Assembly (NCBI GenBank): GCA_910587485.1
Contig: CAJUKN010000003.1
Location: 181,113-234,861 of the forward strand
DNA: 53,749 bases
DNA from: an uncultured Lachnospira sp.
Lineage (GTDB): Bacteria > Bacillota > Clostridia > Lachnospirales > Lachnospiraceae
Direction: 5' to 3'
Part shown: one piece after another, positions 40,792 through 49,838 of the stretch
Layout of the letters: each line of letters starts with the position of its first letter
How positions within the stretch are numbered: the stretch's first letter is position 1
Notes under the pieces: model-generated
What the model saw: the letters and a program-made list of their open reading frames with translations, nothing else
What the model was told of the DNA's origin: nothing
The model's database searches: none
Translations under genes and position numbers: made by a program

Positions 40792-42378
40792 ATGAGTGAT
40801 TTAATTACTATTTCTCAGGCAATCCAATTTGTATCTGAGTTGACAACAAAGAAAGTGACAGAATCAAATATATCATATCTAATTCAATATGGACGAATTG
40901 ATAAATTTGAAAAAGATGGATTTGTTTGTGTAGATAAAGAACAATTAATCAATTATTATCATTCAATCAATACAAAAAAGGAAATGGAATGGAAAGATAA
41001 ATTAGGTGACGATATTAATTGGAAGCTTTCCTTTGATGAATATAAAGAAGCAGAAACAACAAAGCATGTACATAGACTTCATCCATATAAAGGAAAATTT
41101 ATTCCTCAGTTAGTGGAGTATTTTCTTGACAATCATATAGATTCTTTTAAAAAAGAAGTATATTTTCAGCCAAATGATATAGTTCTTGACCCATTTTGTG
41201 GAAGTGGTACAACATTAGTTCAGGCTAATGAATTAGGAATCCATGCAGTGGGTGTTGATATTTCAGTTTATAATGCACAAATATCAAATTCTAAAATTGG
41301 AATTTATAATTTATTTGAATTACAAAAAATTACAAATTATATTACAAGTGAATTAGAAAAATATGAAAAAACATTAAATATTACACATTTTGAAAAAGAG
41401 CTTTTGGAAGAATTATATAATTTTAATGCTATTTATTTTCCTTCGCCAGAATATAAAAAGAAAGTATATAATAAAGAGATTATTGAAAAACAATATGCTG
41501 AAGAAAAGTCGCAATTATTTTTGCCTATTTATGAAAAATTGGTTGAAAAATATAATATTTCAACCCAAATATCGAATCAATCTTTTTTAGATAAATGGTA
41601 TTTTGAAACAACTAGAAAAGAAATTTATTTTGTTAATGAATTAATTAATTTAATAGAAGATGAAAATATTAAACATTTGTTACAAGTTATTTTATCACGA
41701 ACTATGAGGTCATGCAGAGCAACAACTCATTCTGATTTGGCAACACTTGTAAATCCAGTATGTACAACTTATTACTGTTCAAAGCATAAAAAAATATGTA
41801 AGCCATTATTTAGTATTTTAAAATGGTGGAAGAGTTATTGTAAAGATACAATTACTAGAATTGAAATATTTAATAAAGTAAGAACAGATACAAAACAACA
41901 TTGTTTTGCTGCTGATTCTTCATCTATAGATATTGAGAAATGTGTTTATAGTATGGGCGATGATATAACAAAAGAATATAAGAAAAAGAAAATTAAAGGT
42001 ATTTTTTGCAGTCCTCCCTATGTGGGGCTAATTGATTATCACGAACAACATGCTTATGCGTATGATTTATTCCATTTTGAAAGGCAAGATGAACAAGAAA
42101 TTGGTTCTTTGAAAAAAGGACATACGAAAGCAGCACAACAAAAATATATTGATGATATTTCAGCAGTTTTGATAAATTGTAAAAAATATCTAACACAAGA
42201 TTATGAAATTTTCATTGTGGCAAATGATAAATTTGGACTTTATGAAAAAATAGCAGAAAATGCTGATATGGTGATTGTAGAACAATTTAAGCGTCCTGTG
42301 TTAAATCGAACGGAAAAGGATAAGAACGCATATTCAGAATTGGTATATAGAATGAAGGAGAAAAATTATGACAAATGA
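40792..42378 (+). CDS. Type II DNA methyltransferase (m4C/m6A family), TdeIII-like system
   Basis: The protein has 528 residues. About 1-60 look like a helix-turn-helix with LITISQAIQFVSELTTKKVT. Motif I, IVLDPFCGSGTTLVQANELG, is at about 129-148. The catalytic SPPYVGLIDYHEQHAYAY is at about 405; SPPY is the form typical of N4-cytosine enzymes. An insertion of more than 200 residues separates the two motifs and probably contains target recognition. Together with the next gene, which overlaps by 11 nt, it forms a restriction-modification pair; the methyltransferase protects host DNA. Confidence 0.85.
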   Translation: MSDLITISQAIQFVSELTTKKVTESNISYLIQYGRIDKFEKDGFVCVDKEQLINYYHSINTKKEMEWKDKLGDDINWKLSFDEYKEAETTKHVHRLHPYKGKFIPQLVEYFLDNHIDSFKKEVYFQPNDIVLDPFCGSGTTLVQANELGIHAVGVDISVYNAQISNSKIGIYNLFELQKITNYITSELEKYEKTLNITHFEKELLEELYNFNAIYFPSPEYKKKVYNKEIIEKQYAEEKSQLFLPIYEKLVEKYNISTQISNQSFLDKWYFETTRKEIYFVNELINLIEDENIKHLLQVILSRTMRSCRATTHSDLATLVNPVCTTYYCSKHKKICKPLFSILKWWKSYCKDTITRIEIFNKVRTDTKQHCFAADSSSIDIEKCVYSMGDDITKEYKKKKIKGIFCSPPYVGLIDYHEQHAYAYDLFHFERQDEQEIGSLKKGHTKAAQQKYIDDISAVLINCKKYLTQDYEIFIVANDKFGLYEKIAENADMVIVEQFKRPVLNRTEKDKNAYSELVYRMKEKNYDK

Positions 42379-43405
42379 AATAAGGCAAGAAATTTCAAAA
42401 GTGATAATTAAAGTGTTAAAATCAAAATTTGATACTTTTCCAATAGATGCGATTCAGCCTAGAAATGCACCTTTTCATAAAGCATTTTTACAAGCATTTT
42501 CTGAAAAATTTAATCAAGTGGGAACGAATGTTGATGCTATGTTAAGCATGAGTTCTTGGATGCATGGATTGAATACTACAATGGGACAAACGTTTTTTGA
42601 GAGTGTGGCACATATTTTGACAAATGGTACCAAACGCAGTTTTGGAGGTGATAAATTTAAAATTTATTTAGACCAAGAACGTATAATAAGTGAAATTATG
42701 ACTGATTTAAAAAATGGTGACAAAATTCCCAATATGATAAATGAGGATAAATTAATCCGTGATAATGCAAACGGAAAATTAGTAAAAGGTACAAATTTTA
42801 CTGTTGATTGTTATATTGAAGATAGTACAAATATAATTGCAATCGAGTTAAAATCCGTCAGACCAAATTCAGGCGAAACGCGTGGAGAAAAACAAAAGAT
42901 ATTAAAGGCAAAAGCTGCTTTAAGATGTCAATATCCAAATAAAAAGATTCAATATTTTTTTGGTTTTCCATTTGACCCAACATCAGATACAGATGTAGGT
43001 TATAATAAAAAGCGTTTTATGGCAAGTATGGTTGAATTTTCAAAATTTTGTGATGAGGAAGAAATATTGCTAGCCAATGAATTATGGTCTTTTTTATCTG
43101 GTGAGCAAGATACTATGCAAGAAATATTAAATTTGATTAAAAGTATTGCAACAACAGATTTTTTTAGTAAATTTGAGTTTATTAATAATTCTCAAAATTT
43201 GATAAAGTATACTGAAAAATATATAGATATTGTTTCTTCATGGTATTTGTTTGATGAAATTAATATTGCACAAAATGTGTCTAAATTTTTGCAAGATAAA
43301 AATAGAAAAGTGCAGTCAGCCGTGTATTCTTGCCCATTTTGTGAAAATGGAAAATATAATGAAAATCGAATTAAAACACTTTTAGAAAGGCAAATATTAT
43401 GTTGA
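42368..43405 (+). CDS. TdeIII-like type II restriction endonuclease
   Basis: The protein has 345 residues. It resembles the TdeIII family, with SWMHGLNTTMGQTFFESVAH near residue 58 and a PD-(D/E)XK-type core FTVDCYIEDSTNIIAIELKS (about 139-158), where D...ELK supplies the metal-binding residues. A following SGETRGEKQKILKAKAAL segment also fits. The recorded specificity of TdeIII is, as I recall, GGNCC; the specificity here is unknown. It overlaps the methyltransferase by 11 nt and the GNAT gene by 7 nt, so all three are coupled. Confidence 0.8.
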   Translation: MTNEIRQEISKVIIKVLKSKFDTFPIDAIQPRNAPFHKAFLQAFSEKFNQVGTNVDAMLSMSSWMHGLNTTMGQTFFESVAHILTNGTKRSFGGDKFKIYLDQERIISEIMTDLKNGDKIPNMINEDKLIRDNANGKLVKGTNFTVDCYIEDSTNIIAIELKSVRPNSGETRGEKQKILKAKAALRCQYPNKKIQYFFGFPFDPTSDTDVGYNKKRFMASMVEFSKFCDEEEILLANELWSFLSGEQDTMQEILNLIKSIATTDFFSKFEFINNSQNLIKYTEKYIDIVSSWYLFDEINIAQNVSKFLQDKNRKVQSAVYSCPFCENGKYNENRIKTLLERQILC

Positions 43406-43899
43406 GATTAAGACCATATAAGGCATGTGATGCAAAAGTAGTTGTTTCATGGATAAAAGATGAAATATCCTTTCATAAATGGTGCGCGGATAGATTTGAA
43501 CACTATCCAATTACAGGAGAGGATTTAAATAATTATTATCAATCTTTTGCTTATGAAGATAATTTTTTTCAGATGACTGCATTTGATGAATCCGAAATAG
43601 TAGGACATTTGCTTATGCGTTTTACAGATGAAGAAAAGAAAATTCTTCGTTTTGGTTTTGTTATTGTAGATGATGAAAAACGAGGCAAAGGTTATGGAAA
43701 GAAAATGCTGCAATTAGCGATACAGTTTGCATTTGATATTGTAAAGGCAAAAAAAATAACGATTGGTGTGTTTGAAAATAATGAATCGGCTTATCATTGT
43801 TATAAGGCAGTTGGCTTTCAAGATATAGAACAAGTGCAAAGTTATTGTATTTTAGGAGAAGAATGGAAATGTAAGGAGTTAGAGATAGAGAAGGAATAA
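43399..43899 (+). CDS. GNAT family N-acetyltransferase
   Basis: The protein has 166 residues and is a complete GNAT domain: LRLRPYKACDAKVVVSWIKD at the start, FGFVIVDDEKRGKGYGKKML (acetyl-CoA-binding motif A, about 90-109) and VFENNESAYHCYKAVGFQDI (motif B). The acceptor is unknown; the sequence is near the RimJ/RimL-like group. It overlaps the restriction enzyme gene by 7 nt, so it may have been acquired with that system. A copy of the dispersed repeat begins 4 nt after its stop codon. Confidence 0.88.
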   Translation: MLRLRPYKACDAKVVVSWIKDEISFHKWCADRFEHYPITGEDLNNYYQSFAYEDNFFQMTAFDESEIVGHLLMRFTDEEKKILRFGFVIVDDEKRGKGYGKKMLQLAIQFAFDIVKAKKITIGVFENNESAYHCYKAVGFQDIEQVQSYCILGEEWKCKELEIEKE

Positions 43900-43902
43900 T
43901 TT

Positions 43903-44040
43903 AATCTTATCAAGGAGGTCCCCACTTTAATACCACAGAGGAATAAGTGGGAATGAGGATTTGCGTTGCGATAGCAGCTATAAGGTTATGAGCAAGTAGC
44001 GCAGTGAATTGTGAATATCCGCTTTGATTATATAAAATTA
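43903..44040 (+). repeat. Dispersed structured repeat, copy C (3' UTR of the GNAT gene)
   Basis: The outer arms AATCTTAT (43903-43910) and ATAAGGTT (43980-43987) pair with one T-G. CCCCACTT and AAGTGGGG-like arms (43920-43951) lie inside, and the tail GTTATGAGCAAGTAGCGCAG continues to GAATATCCGCTTTGATTATA. It begins 4 nt after the GNAT stop codon. Confidence 0.6.
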
Positions 44041-44044
44041 CCAC

Positions 44045-44129
44045 AAAAAAGACTGTTGTAAAAAGAAATTTTAATACTAGATATTGTTTATATCATAGTA
44101 TGAGATTTCTATTTTATAACAGCTTTTTT
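44045..44129 (+). terminator. Long bulged hairpin terminator after repeat C
   Basis: AAAAAAGACTGTTGTAAAAAG (starting 44045) is complementary, with single bulges at 44052 and 44111, to TTTCTATTTTATAACAGC (44106-44123). TTTTTTT follows. About 24 bp are paired. It ends the restriction-modification operon. Confidence 0.65.
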
Positions 44130-44161
44130 TATTTCTATAAAGAGAATAATTAAAATAATAT

Positions 44162-44190
44162 TTGACAGCAGATTGTTGTAAATGTATTAT
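44162..44190 (+). promoter_or_regulatory. Sigma-A type promoter with a long leader before the LytTR gene
   Basis: TTGACA (44162-44167), a 17-nt spacer and TATTAT (44185-44190). The leader to the LytTR gene at 44493 would be about 295 nt, very AT-rich, with no frame or repeat that I can support. Confidence 0.55.
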
Positions 44191-44492
44191 TGATACTAGT
44201 TTATTATATAAAGTTTTGTTATATAATAATTATATTGACAATATTATTTATGTGAAAAGTTTGATAGTGAGATGGAAAAAAGACAATTTTTGTAAGACTG
44301 TTTTTTAAGTTAAAACGTATAATAGTATAAATGTAATAGGGATAGATAAAAATTGGAAATAGAATGTTAGATAGTTTATTTAAGAAAAAGATATAATACA
44401 ATGATAGTGAAAGATGAGAGTTTCTATTTGTGTTATTAATGAAAAAGTTAAAACATACAATAATTAATAAATTATAGGTAGGAGGAAATCTG

Positions 44493-45230
44493 ATGTACTA
44501 TATTGCAATATGTGATAATAATGAAAATTTTATTTCACATATTAAAATGATTATAGAAGAATGTGAAATAAAAGAAAATATTGAATTTTATGAATATTGT
44601 AATGGTGACAAATTAATAAATGATTTTAATAAAATAAAAGAAATGGACTTGCTGATTTTAGATATGAAACTTGATAGTATACATAAAGATGAAATAATAA
44701 GTGTTTTTAGAAAAAAATTTAAAAATACAGTGTTGGTATTTTGTTCAGAAACACAGATGCCTGATATTAATTCACTTAAGATGATACCATATAAATATTT
44801 ATTAAAGTCATATACAGATAAGCAGATGATATTTGAAATAAAAGAAATTTTAAATGAAGTTAGAAAAAAATTAAAATTGCAAAAAAAATATATAATGGGA
44901 CATTATAGAAATAATGTAATTAAAGTAGATATACAAAATATCCTATATATTGAGAATGCTAAAAGAGGCAGTAAAGTAACTGTTTGTAAAGATTGTATAG
45001 AATCAGAATTTAATGCGCCAATATTGGTGGATGAGAAGCTGGAAATGTTGATTAAGAAACATTTTGAACTGGTATTTGCACATAGAAGCTACATAATCAA
45101 TATGGTTCATATTGAAAAAATAGTGCATAATTTGGCGTTTTTGGATAATGGGGAACAATTATCAATTTCAAGAACGTATCAAAAACATATCCGTGAACAG
45201 TTTACAAAGTATCTTGCAGATAATAATTAA
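44493..45230 (+). CDS. LytTR-type response regulator (AgrA/ComE-like)
   Basis: The protein has 245 residues. The receiver part has IAICDNNENFISHIKMIIEE and the phospho-acceptor Asp in LLILDMKLDSIHKD (about residue 55). The C-terminal LytTR domain starts near 140 with NNVIKVDIQNILYIENAKRG and includes FELVFAHRSYIINMVHIEKI and SISRTYQKHIREQF. LytTR regulators control virulence factors, bacteriocins and competence in Gram-positives. No sensor kinase gene is adjacent. A pair of direct repeats of the AgrA type lies just downstream, in front of a small secreted protein gene. AGGAGG precedes the ATG. Confidence 0.9.
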   Translation: MYYIAICDNNENFISHIKMIIEECEIKENIEFYEYCNGDKLINDFNKIKEMDLLILDMKLDSIHKDEIISVFRKKFKNTVLVFCSETQMPDINSLKMIPYKYLLKSYTDKQMIFEIKEILNEVRKKLKLQKKYIMGHYRNNVIKVDIQNILYIENAKRGSKVTVCKDCIESEFNAPILVDEKLEMLIKKHFELVFAHRSYIINMVHIEKIVHNLAFLDNGEQLSISRTYQKHIREQFTKYLADNN

Positions 45231-45266
45231 TAATAAAGAAAATGATAGGGTTGTTTTAATGCAATT

Positions 45267-45302
45267 ATGTTAAATAGGGACTTGAAATGTTAAAATCGGG
45301 AC
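45267..45302 (+). promoter_or_regulatory. Candidate LytTR binding site (direct repeats)
   Basis: ATGTTAAATAGGGAC (45267-45281) and ATGTTAAAATCGGGAC (45287-45302) are direct repeats 20-21 bp apart, on one face of the helix. AgrA-type sites are pairs of nine-base repeats with a similar period and a GTTAA core. TACAAT at 45332-45337 is a possible -10 box without a good -35, as expected for an activated promoter. Confidence 0.55.
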
Positions 45303-45363
45303 AATGGGTTTAAATGTAAATTTTATTCATGTACAATAATAGAAAATTTAGGAGGAGAATGAA

Positions 45364-45735
45364 ATAAAAAAAAGAATTTTAAAATGTTTACTAGCAGCTT
45401 TTATGTGCATAGTGATGCTTTCATCTACTAAAATGGCGGCATTTGCCTCATATCAGGTAAAAAGCGTACCACATTTATGTGGACAAAATAATAATAGTTA
45501 TGGCTGCAGAGAGAATGATAGCGGACGTTCGATTGTAGTTAGAACTGGAGATTACTGTCCATTTTGTGATAAGACTGTGCCTGAAGGAGAGTCTCATACT
45601 TATATGTACAATAGGGACCTGTATTTTTTTAGGTGTAGCAAATGTAATGTAATATATACAAGAACATATAGAAAGATAAAACTATACAAAATAAACAATA
45701 TTTTACAAGAAAATCACATAGAACAGAACAGGTAA
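45364..45735 (+). CDS. Small secreted Cys-rich protein; start codon not standard
   Basis: The frame encodes a signal peptide, IKKRILKCLLAAFMCIVMLS then STKMAAFA, and a mature part of about 95 residues. The mature part has paired cysteines (HLCGQNNNSYGC, YCPFCDK, CSKC) that suggest a small zinc-binding or disulphide fold. AGGAGG at 45350-45355 is followed by an ATG at 45359 that is out of frame and stops after two codons; the in-frame codon at proper spacing is ATA (45364). The next in-frame ATG (45403) would cut off half of the signal peptide. Either ATA is used, or the start is mutated, or a base is wrong. The gene sits behind LytTR-type repeats. Confidence 0.6.
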   Translation: MKKRILKCLLAAFMCIVMLSSTKMAAFASYQVKSVPHLCGQNNNSYGCRENDSGRSIVVRTGDYCPFCDKTVPEGESHTYMYNRDLYFFRCSKCNVIYTRTYRKIKLYKINNILQENHIEQNR

Positions 45736-45739
45736 AAAA

Positions 45740-46276
45740 ATGACATTACAAACATTTTATATTTCTCTTTATTTTGATAAAGATACCAACAAATGGTTAA
45801 GCAATTTAATCAATCAAGCAGCACAAAAATCTTATAATGGCACTGTAAAAGACATACCTCCACACATTACAGTTGCAATGTTAAAGGCTCAAGACAGTGA
45901 TATATTATGTCAAAAAATAGATACCATTATTAATGAATTTTTTGCACAAGAAATTACGATTGCTGGAATTGGATTGTTTCAGACAAAAGTGGTTTATTTA
46001 CAACCTGTATTAAATTGGTATTTGCATAATATTTCTGTAAAGATAAATAATACATTTTTACAAGAGCAGCAAAAAGATAACAAATATATACCATATAACT
46101 GGATACCCCATATCAGTATTGCAAAAAGACTTACAGACACAGAACAGCTTGATGTTATAAAACTATTACAAGGAGAGAAATTTCCCAGACAAGCAACAAT
46201 TTGTCATATTGGGCTTGAGAGGGCAAAGCCATATAAAAGTATAAAAATGTGGGCATTGCAGGATATAAACTTTTAA
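45740..46276 (+). CDS. 2H phosphoesterase / 2'-5' RNA ligase-like protein
   Basis: The protein has 178 residues. The two HxTx-type motifs of the LigT superfamily are present: PPHITVAML (about residue 38) and IPHISIAKRL (about 127), where Ser replaces Thr. Members act on cyclic phosphates of RNA ends or nucleotides. The gene starts 4 nt after the Cys-rich protein gene, without a clear separate promoter, so it may also fall under LytTR control. The ribosome-binding site (CAGGTAAAAAA) is weak. The true substrate cannot be told from sequence. Confidence 0.82.
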   Translation: MTLQTFYISLYFDKDTNKWLSNLINQAAQKSYNGTVKDIPPHITVAMLKAQDSDILCQKIDTIINEFFAQEITIAGIGLFQTKVVYLQPVLNWYLHNISVKINNTFLQEQQKDNKYIPYNWIPHISIAKRLTDTEQLDVIKLLQGEKFPRQATICHIGLERAKPYKSIKMWALQDINF

Positions 46277-46434
46277 TAAAAAATAAGTGACAATGTGATT
46301 AGGAGCAAGTAGCAAAGCAAATTATAAGTATTGGATTAACATACGAAATTATAGAAAGGTATGTATAAAACTGGAAAAATTGTATATGAATACAATTAGT
46401 TTCTAATTATAATGCACAATTTATGCAATAGTTT

Positions 46435-46595
46435 AACTGTATCAAAGAAGTCTCTCATTTCTTAAGAGGAAGTTAGGCTTGCTTATTTTAGTAAGAGTTC
46501 AAACTCCTGTTAAAATACTACGAAGTAGTAATAAAGTTATGAGCAAGAGGTAAAGCGGATTGTGAATGTCTGCTTAACTTATGATAAAATAACAA
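46435..46595 (+). repeat. Dispersed structured repeat, copy D
   Basis: The outer arms AACTGTAT (46435-46442) and ATAAAGTT (46531-46538) pair at 7 of 8 positions. A hairpin with TTTTAGTAAGAG and CTCCTGTTAAAA corresponds to the 12-bp hairpin of copy B. The tail TTATGAGCAAGAGGTAAAGC then GGATTGTGAATGTCTGCTTA matches the family. An imperfect tandem octamer (ATAACAAT, about four units, 46589-46620) follows. The element fills most of the 443-nt gap before ppdK. Confidence 0.55.
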
Positions 46596-46650
46596 TATAA
46601 CAATATAACGAAATAACAACAAAGTTATTTACAATTATTCCAAAAAATGG

Positions 46651-46680
46651 TAGACAAAACATAAGGTGTATTGTTATAAT
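46651..46680 (+). promoter_or_regulatory. Promoter of ppdK
   Basis: TAGACA (46651-46656), an 18-nt spacer and a perfect TATAAT (46675-46680), 40 nt before the start codon. Confidence 0.8.
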
Positions 46681-46719
46681 CTTAACAAAGAAAATAAGTA
46701 CATTTGGGAGGTACTATTA

Positions 46720-49344
46720 ATGGCAAAATGGGTTTATTTATTTACTGAGGGCAATGCCGACATGAGAGAACTGTTGGGCGGCAAGGGTGCAAACCTTGCA
46801 GAGATGACCAATATTGGACTTCCTGTTCCACAGGGTTTTACAATTACAACAGAGGCTTGCACACAGTATTATGAAGATGGCAGACAGATTAATGAGGAAA
46901 TTCAGGCTCAGATTAATGAGTATATTGGCAAGATGGAAGAGATTACAGGCAAAAAGTTTGGTGATACAAAAAATCCATTGCTTGTTTCTGTTCGTTCTGG
47001 TGCAAGAGCTTCTATGCCAGGTATGATGGATACGATTCTTAATTTGGGATTAAATGAAGAAGTAGTCAATACCATTGCAGAAATGTCTGGAAATCCTCGT
47101 TGGGCATGGGATTGCTATAGAAGATTTATTCAAATGTATTCTGATGTTGTTATGGAAGTGGGCAAGAAATATTTTGAGGAACTCATTGATAAGATGAAGG
47201 AAGAAAGAGGAGTAAAACAAGATATTGAGCTTACTGCTGATGATTTAAAAGAGCTTGCGAATCAGTTTAAGGCTGAATATAAAAGTAAGATTGGAGAAGA
47301 TTTCCCAGATAATCCAAAAGAACAACTTATGGGTGCTATTAAAGCAGTATTTCGTTCATGGGACAATCCAAGAGCCAATGTTTACCGTCGTGACAATGAT
47401 ATTCCATACTCTTGGGGTACTGCTGTCAATGTGCAGTCTATGGCTTTTGGAAATATGGGTGATGATTGTGGTACAGGCGTGGCATTCACACGTGACCCAG
47501 CAACAGGTTCAAAAGGTCTTTTTGGCGAGTTCCTCACAAATGCACAAGGAGAAGATGTTGTTGCAGGCGTTCGTACACCAATGAAGATTACAGAGATGGC
47601 GGACAAGTTCCCAGAAGCGTTTGAGCAGTTTAAGGACGTATGTACAACCCTTGAAAAGCATTATAGAGATATGCAGGATATGGAATTTACAGTAGAGCAT
47701 GGAAAACTTTATATGCTCCAAACAAGAAATGGCAAGAGAACAGCTCAAGCTGCTTTAAAGATTGCATGTGACCTTGTAGATGAGGGAATGAGAACAGAGG
47801 CAGAGGCTGTTGCAATGATAGACCCTCGTAATCTTGATACACTTTTGCACCCACAGTTTGACGCTGCTGCATTGAAAGCTGCAACACCAATAGGCAAGGG
47901 ACTTGGAGCTTCACCGGGTGCTGCATGTGGTAAGGTTGTATTTACAGCAGAGGATGCAGAGAGCTGGAATGCAAAAGGTGAAAAGGTAGTTCTTGTTCGT
48001 CTTGAGACATCACCAGAAGACATTACTGGTATGAAGGCTTCACAGGGCATTCTTACTGTTCGTGGTGGTATGACATCACATGCTGCAGTTGTTGCTCGTG
48101 GCATGGGAACATGCTGTGTTTCTGGCTGTGGTGATATTGCTATGGATGAGGAAAACAAGAAATTTACATTAGCTGGAAAAGAGTACCATGAGGGAGATTA
48201 TATCTCTATTGATGGTTCAACAGGTAATATATATGAAGGTCAGATTGCCACAGTGGATGCGACAATAGCAGGCGAGTTTGGTCGTGTTATGGCTTGGGCA
48301 GACAAATATAGAAAATTAAAGGTAAGAACAAATGCAGATACACCTGCTGATGCAAAAAAGGCAAGAGAACTTGGCGCTGAAGGTATCGGTCTTTGCCGTA
48401 CAGAGCATATGTTTTTCGAGGAAGATAGAATTGCAGCATTTAGGGAAATGATTTGTTCAGATACCGTTGAGGAGAGAGAGGCTGCTTTGGAAAAAATCCT
48501 TCCTTATCAGCAAAATGACTTTGAACAACTTTATGAGGCACTGGAAGGAAATCCAGTTACAATCCGTTTCCTTGACCCACCTCTCCATGAGTTTGTTCCA
48601 ACAGAAGAAGCTGATATTAAGAAGCTTGCAGAAGCACAGGGTAAATCTGTAGAGACAATAAAGAATATTATTGCATCACTTCACGAGTTTAACCCAATGA
48701 TGGGACATAGAGGCTGTCGTCTTGCAGTAACTTATCCTGAAATTGCAAAGATGCAGACAAAGGCAGTGATTCGAGCTGCAATTAATGTGGCAAAAAAGCA
48801 TCCTGAATGGACAGTGAAACCTGAAATAATGATTCCTTTGATATGTGAAGTAAAAGAATTAAAATATGTAAAGAAGGTTGTTGTTGAGACAGCAGATGCT
48901 GAAATTGCTAATTCAGGTATTCAATTAGAGTATGAAGTAGGTACAATGATTGAAATTCCTAGAGCAGCTTTGACAGCAGATGAAATTGCAAAAGATGCAG
49001 ATTTCTTCTGTTTTGGTACAAATGACCTTACACAGATGACATTTGGCTTCTCAAGAGATGATGCAGGTAAATTCTTAAATGCTTATTATGATACAAAGAT
49101 TTTTGAAAATGACCCATTTGCAAAACTTGACCAAACAGGTGTAGGCAAGCTTATGGAAATGACAATTAAACTTGGTAAGCCAGTCAATCCAAATCTTCAT
49201 GTTGGTATATGCGGAGAGCATGGCGGTGACCCTTCGTCAGTTGAGTTCTGCCACAAGATTGGACTTGATTATGTAAGCTGTTCACCATTTAGAGTGCCGA
49301 TTGCAAGATTGGCGGCAGCACAGGCGGCTATATCACAAAAATAG
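46720..49344 (+). CDS. ppdK: Pyruvate, phosphate dikinase
   Basis: The enzyme has 874 residues, the normal length. It interconverts pyruvate, ATP and phosphate with phosphoenolpyruvate, AMP and pyrophosphate, and is a central glycolytic step in many anaerobes. Seen are the ATP-grasp N-terminus (LLGGKGANLAEMTNIGLPVP), the swivelling phospho-histidine domain with GGMTSHAAVVARGMGTCCVS (about 465), and the TIM-barrel end with NPNLHVGICGEHGGDPSS. The ATG at 46720 is preceded by GGGAGGT 7 nt upstream; the longer frame from 46666 lacks a site. Codon use is markedly optimised, as expected for high expression. A strong promoter lies 40 nt upstream. Confidence 0.97.
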   Translation: MAKWVYLFTEGNADMRELLGGKGANLAEMTNIGLPVPQGFTITTEACTQYYEDGRQINEEIQAQINEYIGKMEEITGKKFGDTKNPLLVSVRSGARASMPGMMDTILNLGLNEEVVNTIAEMSGNPRWAWDCYRRFIQMYSDVVMEVGKKYFEELIDKMKEERGVKQDIELTADDLKELANQFKAEYKSKIGEDFPDNPKEQLMGAIKAVFRSWDNPRANVYRRDNDIPYSWGTAVNVQSMAFGNMGDDCGTGVAFTRDPATGSKGLFGEFLTNAQGEDVVAGVRTPMKITEMADKFPEAFEQFKDVCTTLEKHYRDMQDMEFTVEHGKLYMLQTRNGKRTAQAALKIACDLVDEGMRTEAEAVAMIDPRNLDTLLHPQFDAAALKAATPIGKGLGASPGAACGKVVFTAEDAESWNAKGEKVVLVRLETSPEDITGMKASQGILTVRGGMTSHAAVVARGMGTCCVSGCGDIAMDEENKKFTLAGKEYHEGDYISIDGSTGNIYEGQIATVDATIAGEFGRVMAWADKYRKLKVRTNADTPADAKKARELGAEGIGLCRTEHMFFEEDRIAAFREMICSDTVEEREAALEKILPYQQNDFEQLYEALEGNPVTIRFLDPPLHEFVPTEEADIKKLAEAQGKSVETIKNIIASLHEFNPMMGHRGCRLAVTYPEIAKMQTKAVIRAAINVAKKHPEWTVKPEIMIPLICEVKELKYVKKVVVETADAEIANSGIQLEYEVGTMIEIPRAALTADEIAKDADFFCFGTNDLTQMTFGFSRDDAGKFLNAYYDTKIFENDPFAKLDQTGVGKLMEMTIKLGKPVNPNLHVGICGEHGGDPSSVEFCHKIGLDYVSCSPFRVPIARLAAAQAAISQK

Positions 49345-49471
49345 GTAAAATTATTTTGCAATTTTACCATAAGTTTTGAGGAAACACAGGTTTTTCGCAG
49401 AGCAAATGACAGTTATCTTAGAAAAAATCAATGGAAAGATTTAATGGTTGATTTTATATTTAAATAATTAT

Positions 49472-49513
49472 AAGCGTATCATTAAAAATAGTGGTACGCT
49501 TATTTTTATTTTA
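49472..49513 (+). terminator. Terminator of ppdK
   Basis: AAGCGTATCAT (49472-49482) and GTGGTACGCTT (49491-49501) form an 11-bp stem with two G-U pairs, followed by ATTTTTATTTT. A second hairpin, GGTAAAATT/AATTTTACC at 49344-49368, overlaps the stop codon and lacks a T-run. Confidence 0.75.
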
Positions 49514-49667
49514 TAGGAAATTCGCTTTTTTAAGTTATAAAAATAAATATATGTTCATTGAAGATATATTAGGCAACCATGTGTTAAGGGTACGCAATTA
49601 GATAATATTGGCTTTTAAAAAGGTATAAAATCATTCCTTACCAAAATCGTCATCAAATAAGCTATTT

Positions 49668-49838
49668 TTATGCTAGTTGTGGTGGAAGGTAATTCATCGT
49701 CATATTAGTCACCCCTTGATGTAACAATGACAAGACATGCAAAATAGCGTCCCATGTATTTGACAATGTTTTTTCAACAACCCATTGCTTCAAATACTTG
49801 ACAAAAATAATGAGGCATAGCATAATGAACGGTGGCAT
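49668..49838 (-). CDS. Doubtful short frame, possible gene remnant
   Basis: An ATG-initiated frame of 56 codons reads MPPFIMLCLIIFVKYLKQWV and ends MTMNYLPPQLA. I see no ribosome-binding site. The surrounding segment (about 49560-49900) differs somewhat in composition from flanking DNA and lies at the left side of a foreign-looking gene, so a decayed mobile-element gene is one explanation. Nothing else in this 606-nt gap (after the ppdK terminator) can be supported. Confidence 0.2.
   Translation of the reverse strand: MPPFIMLCLIIFVKYLKQWVVEKTLSNTWDAILHVLSLLHQGVTNMTMNYLPPQLA

Noticed and set aside
46589..46620. Tandem octamer ATAACAAT as an array or origin-like iteron
   Set aside because: There are only about four imperfect units in very AT-rich DNA, and no replication or recombination gene nearby.
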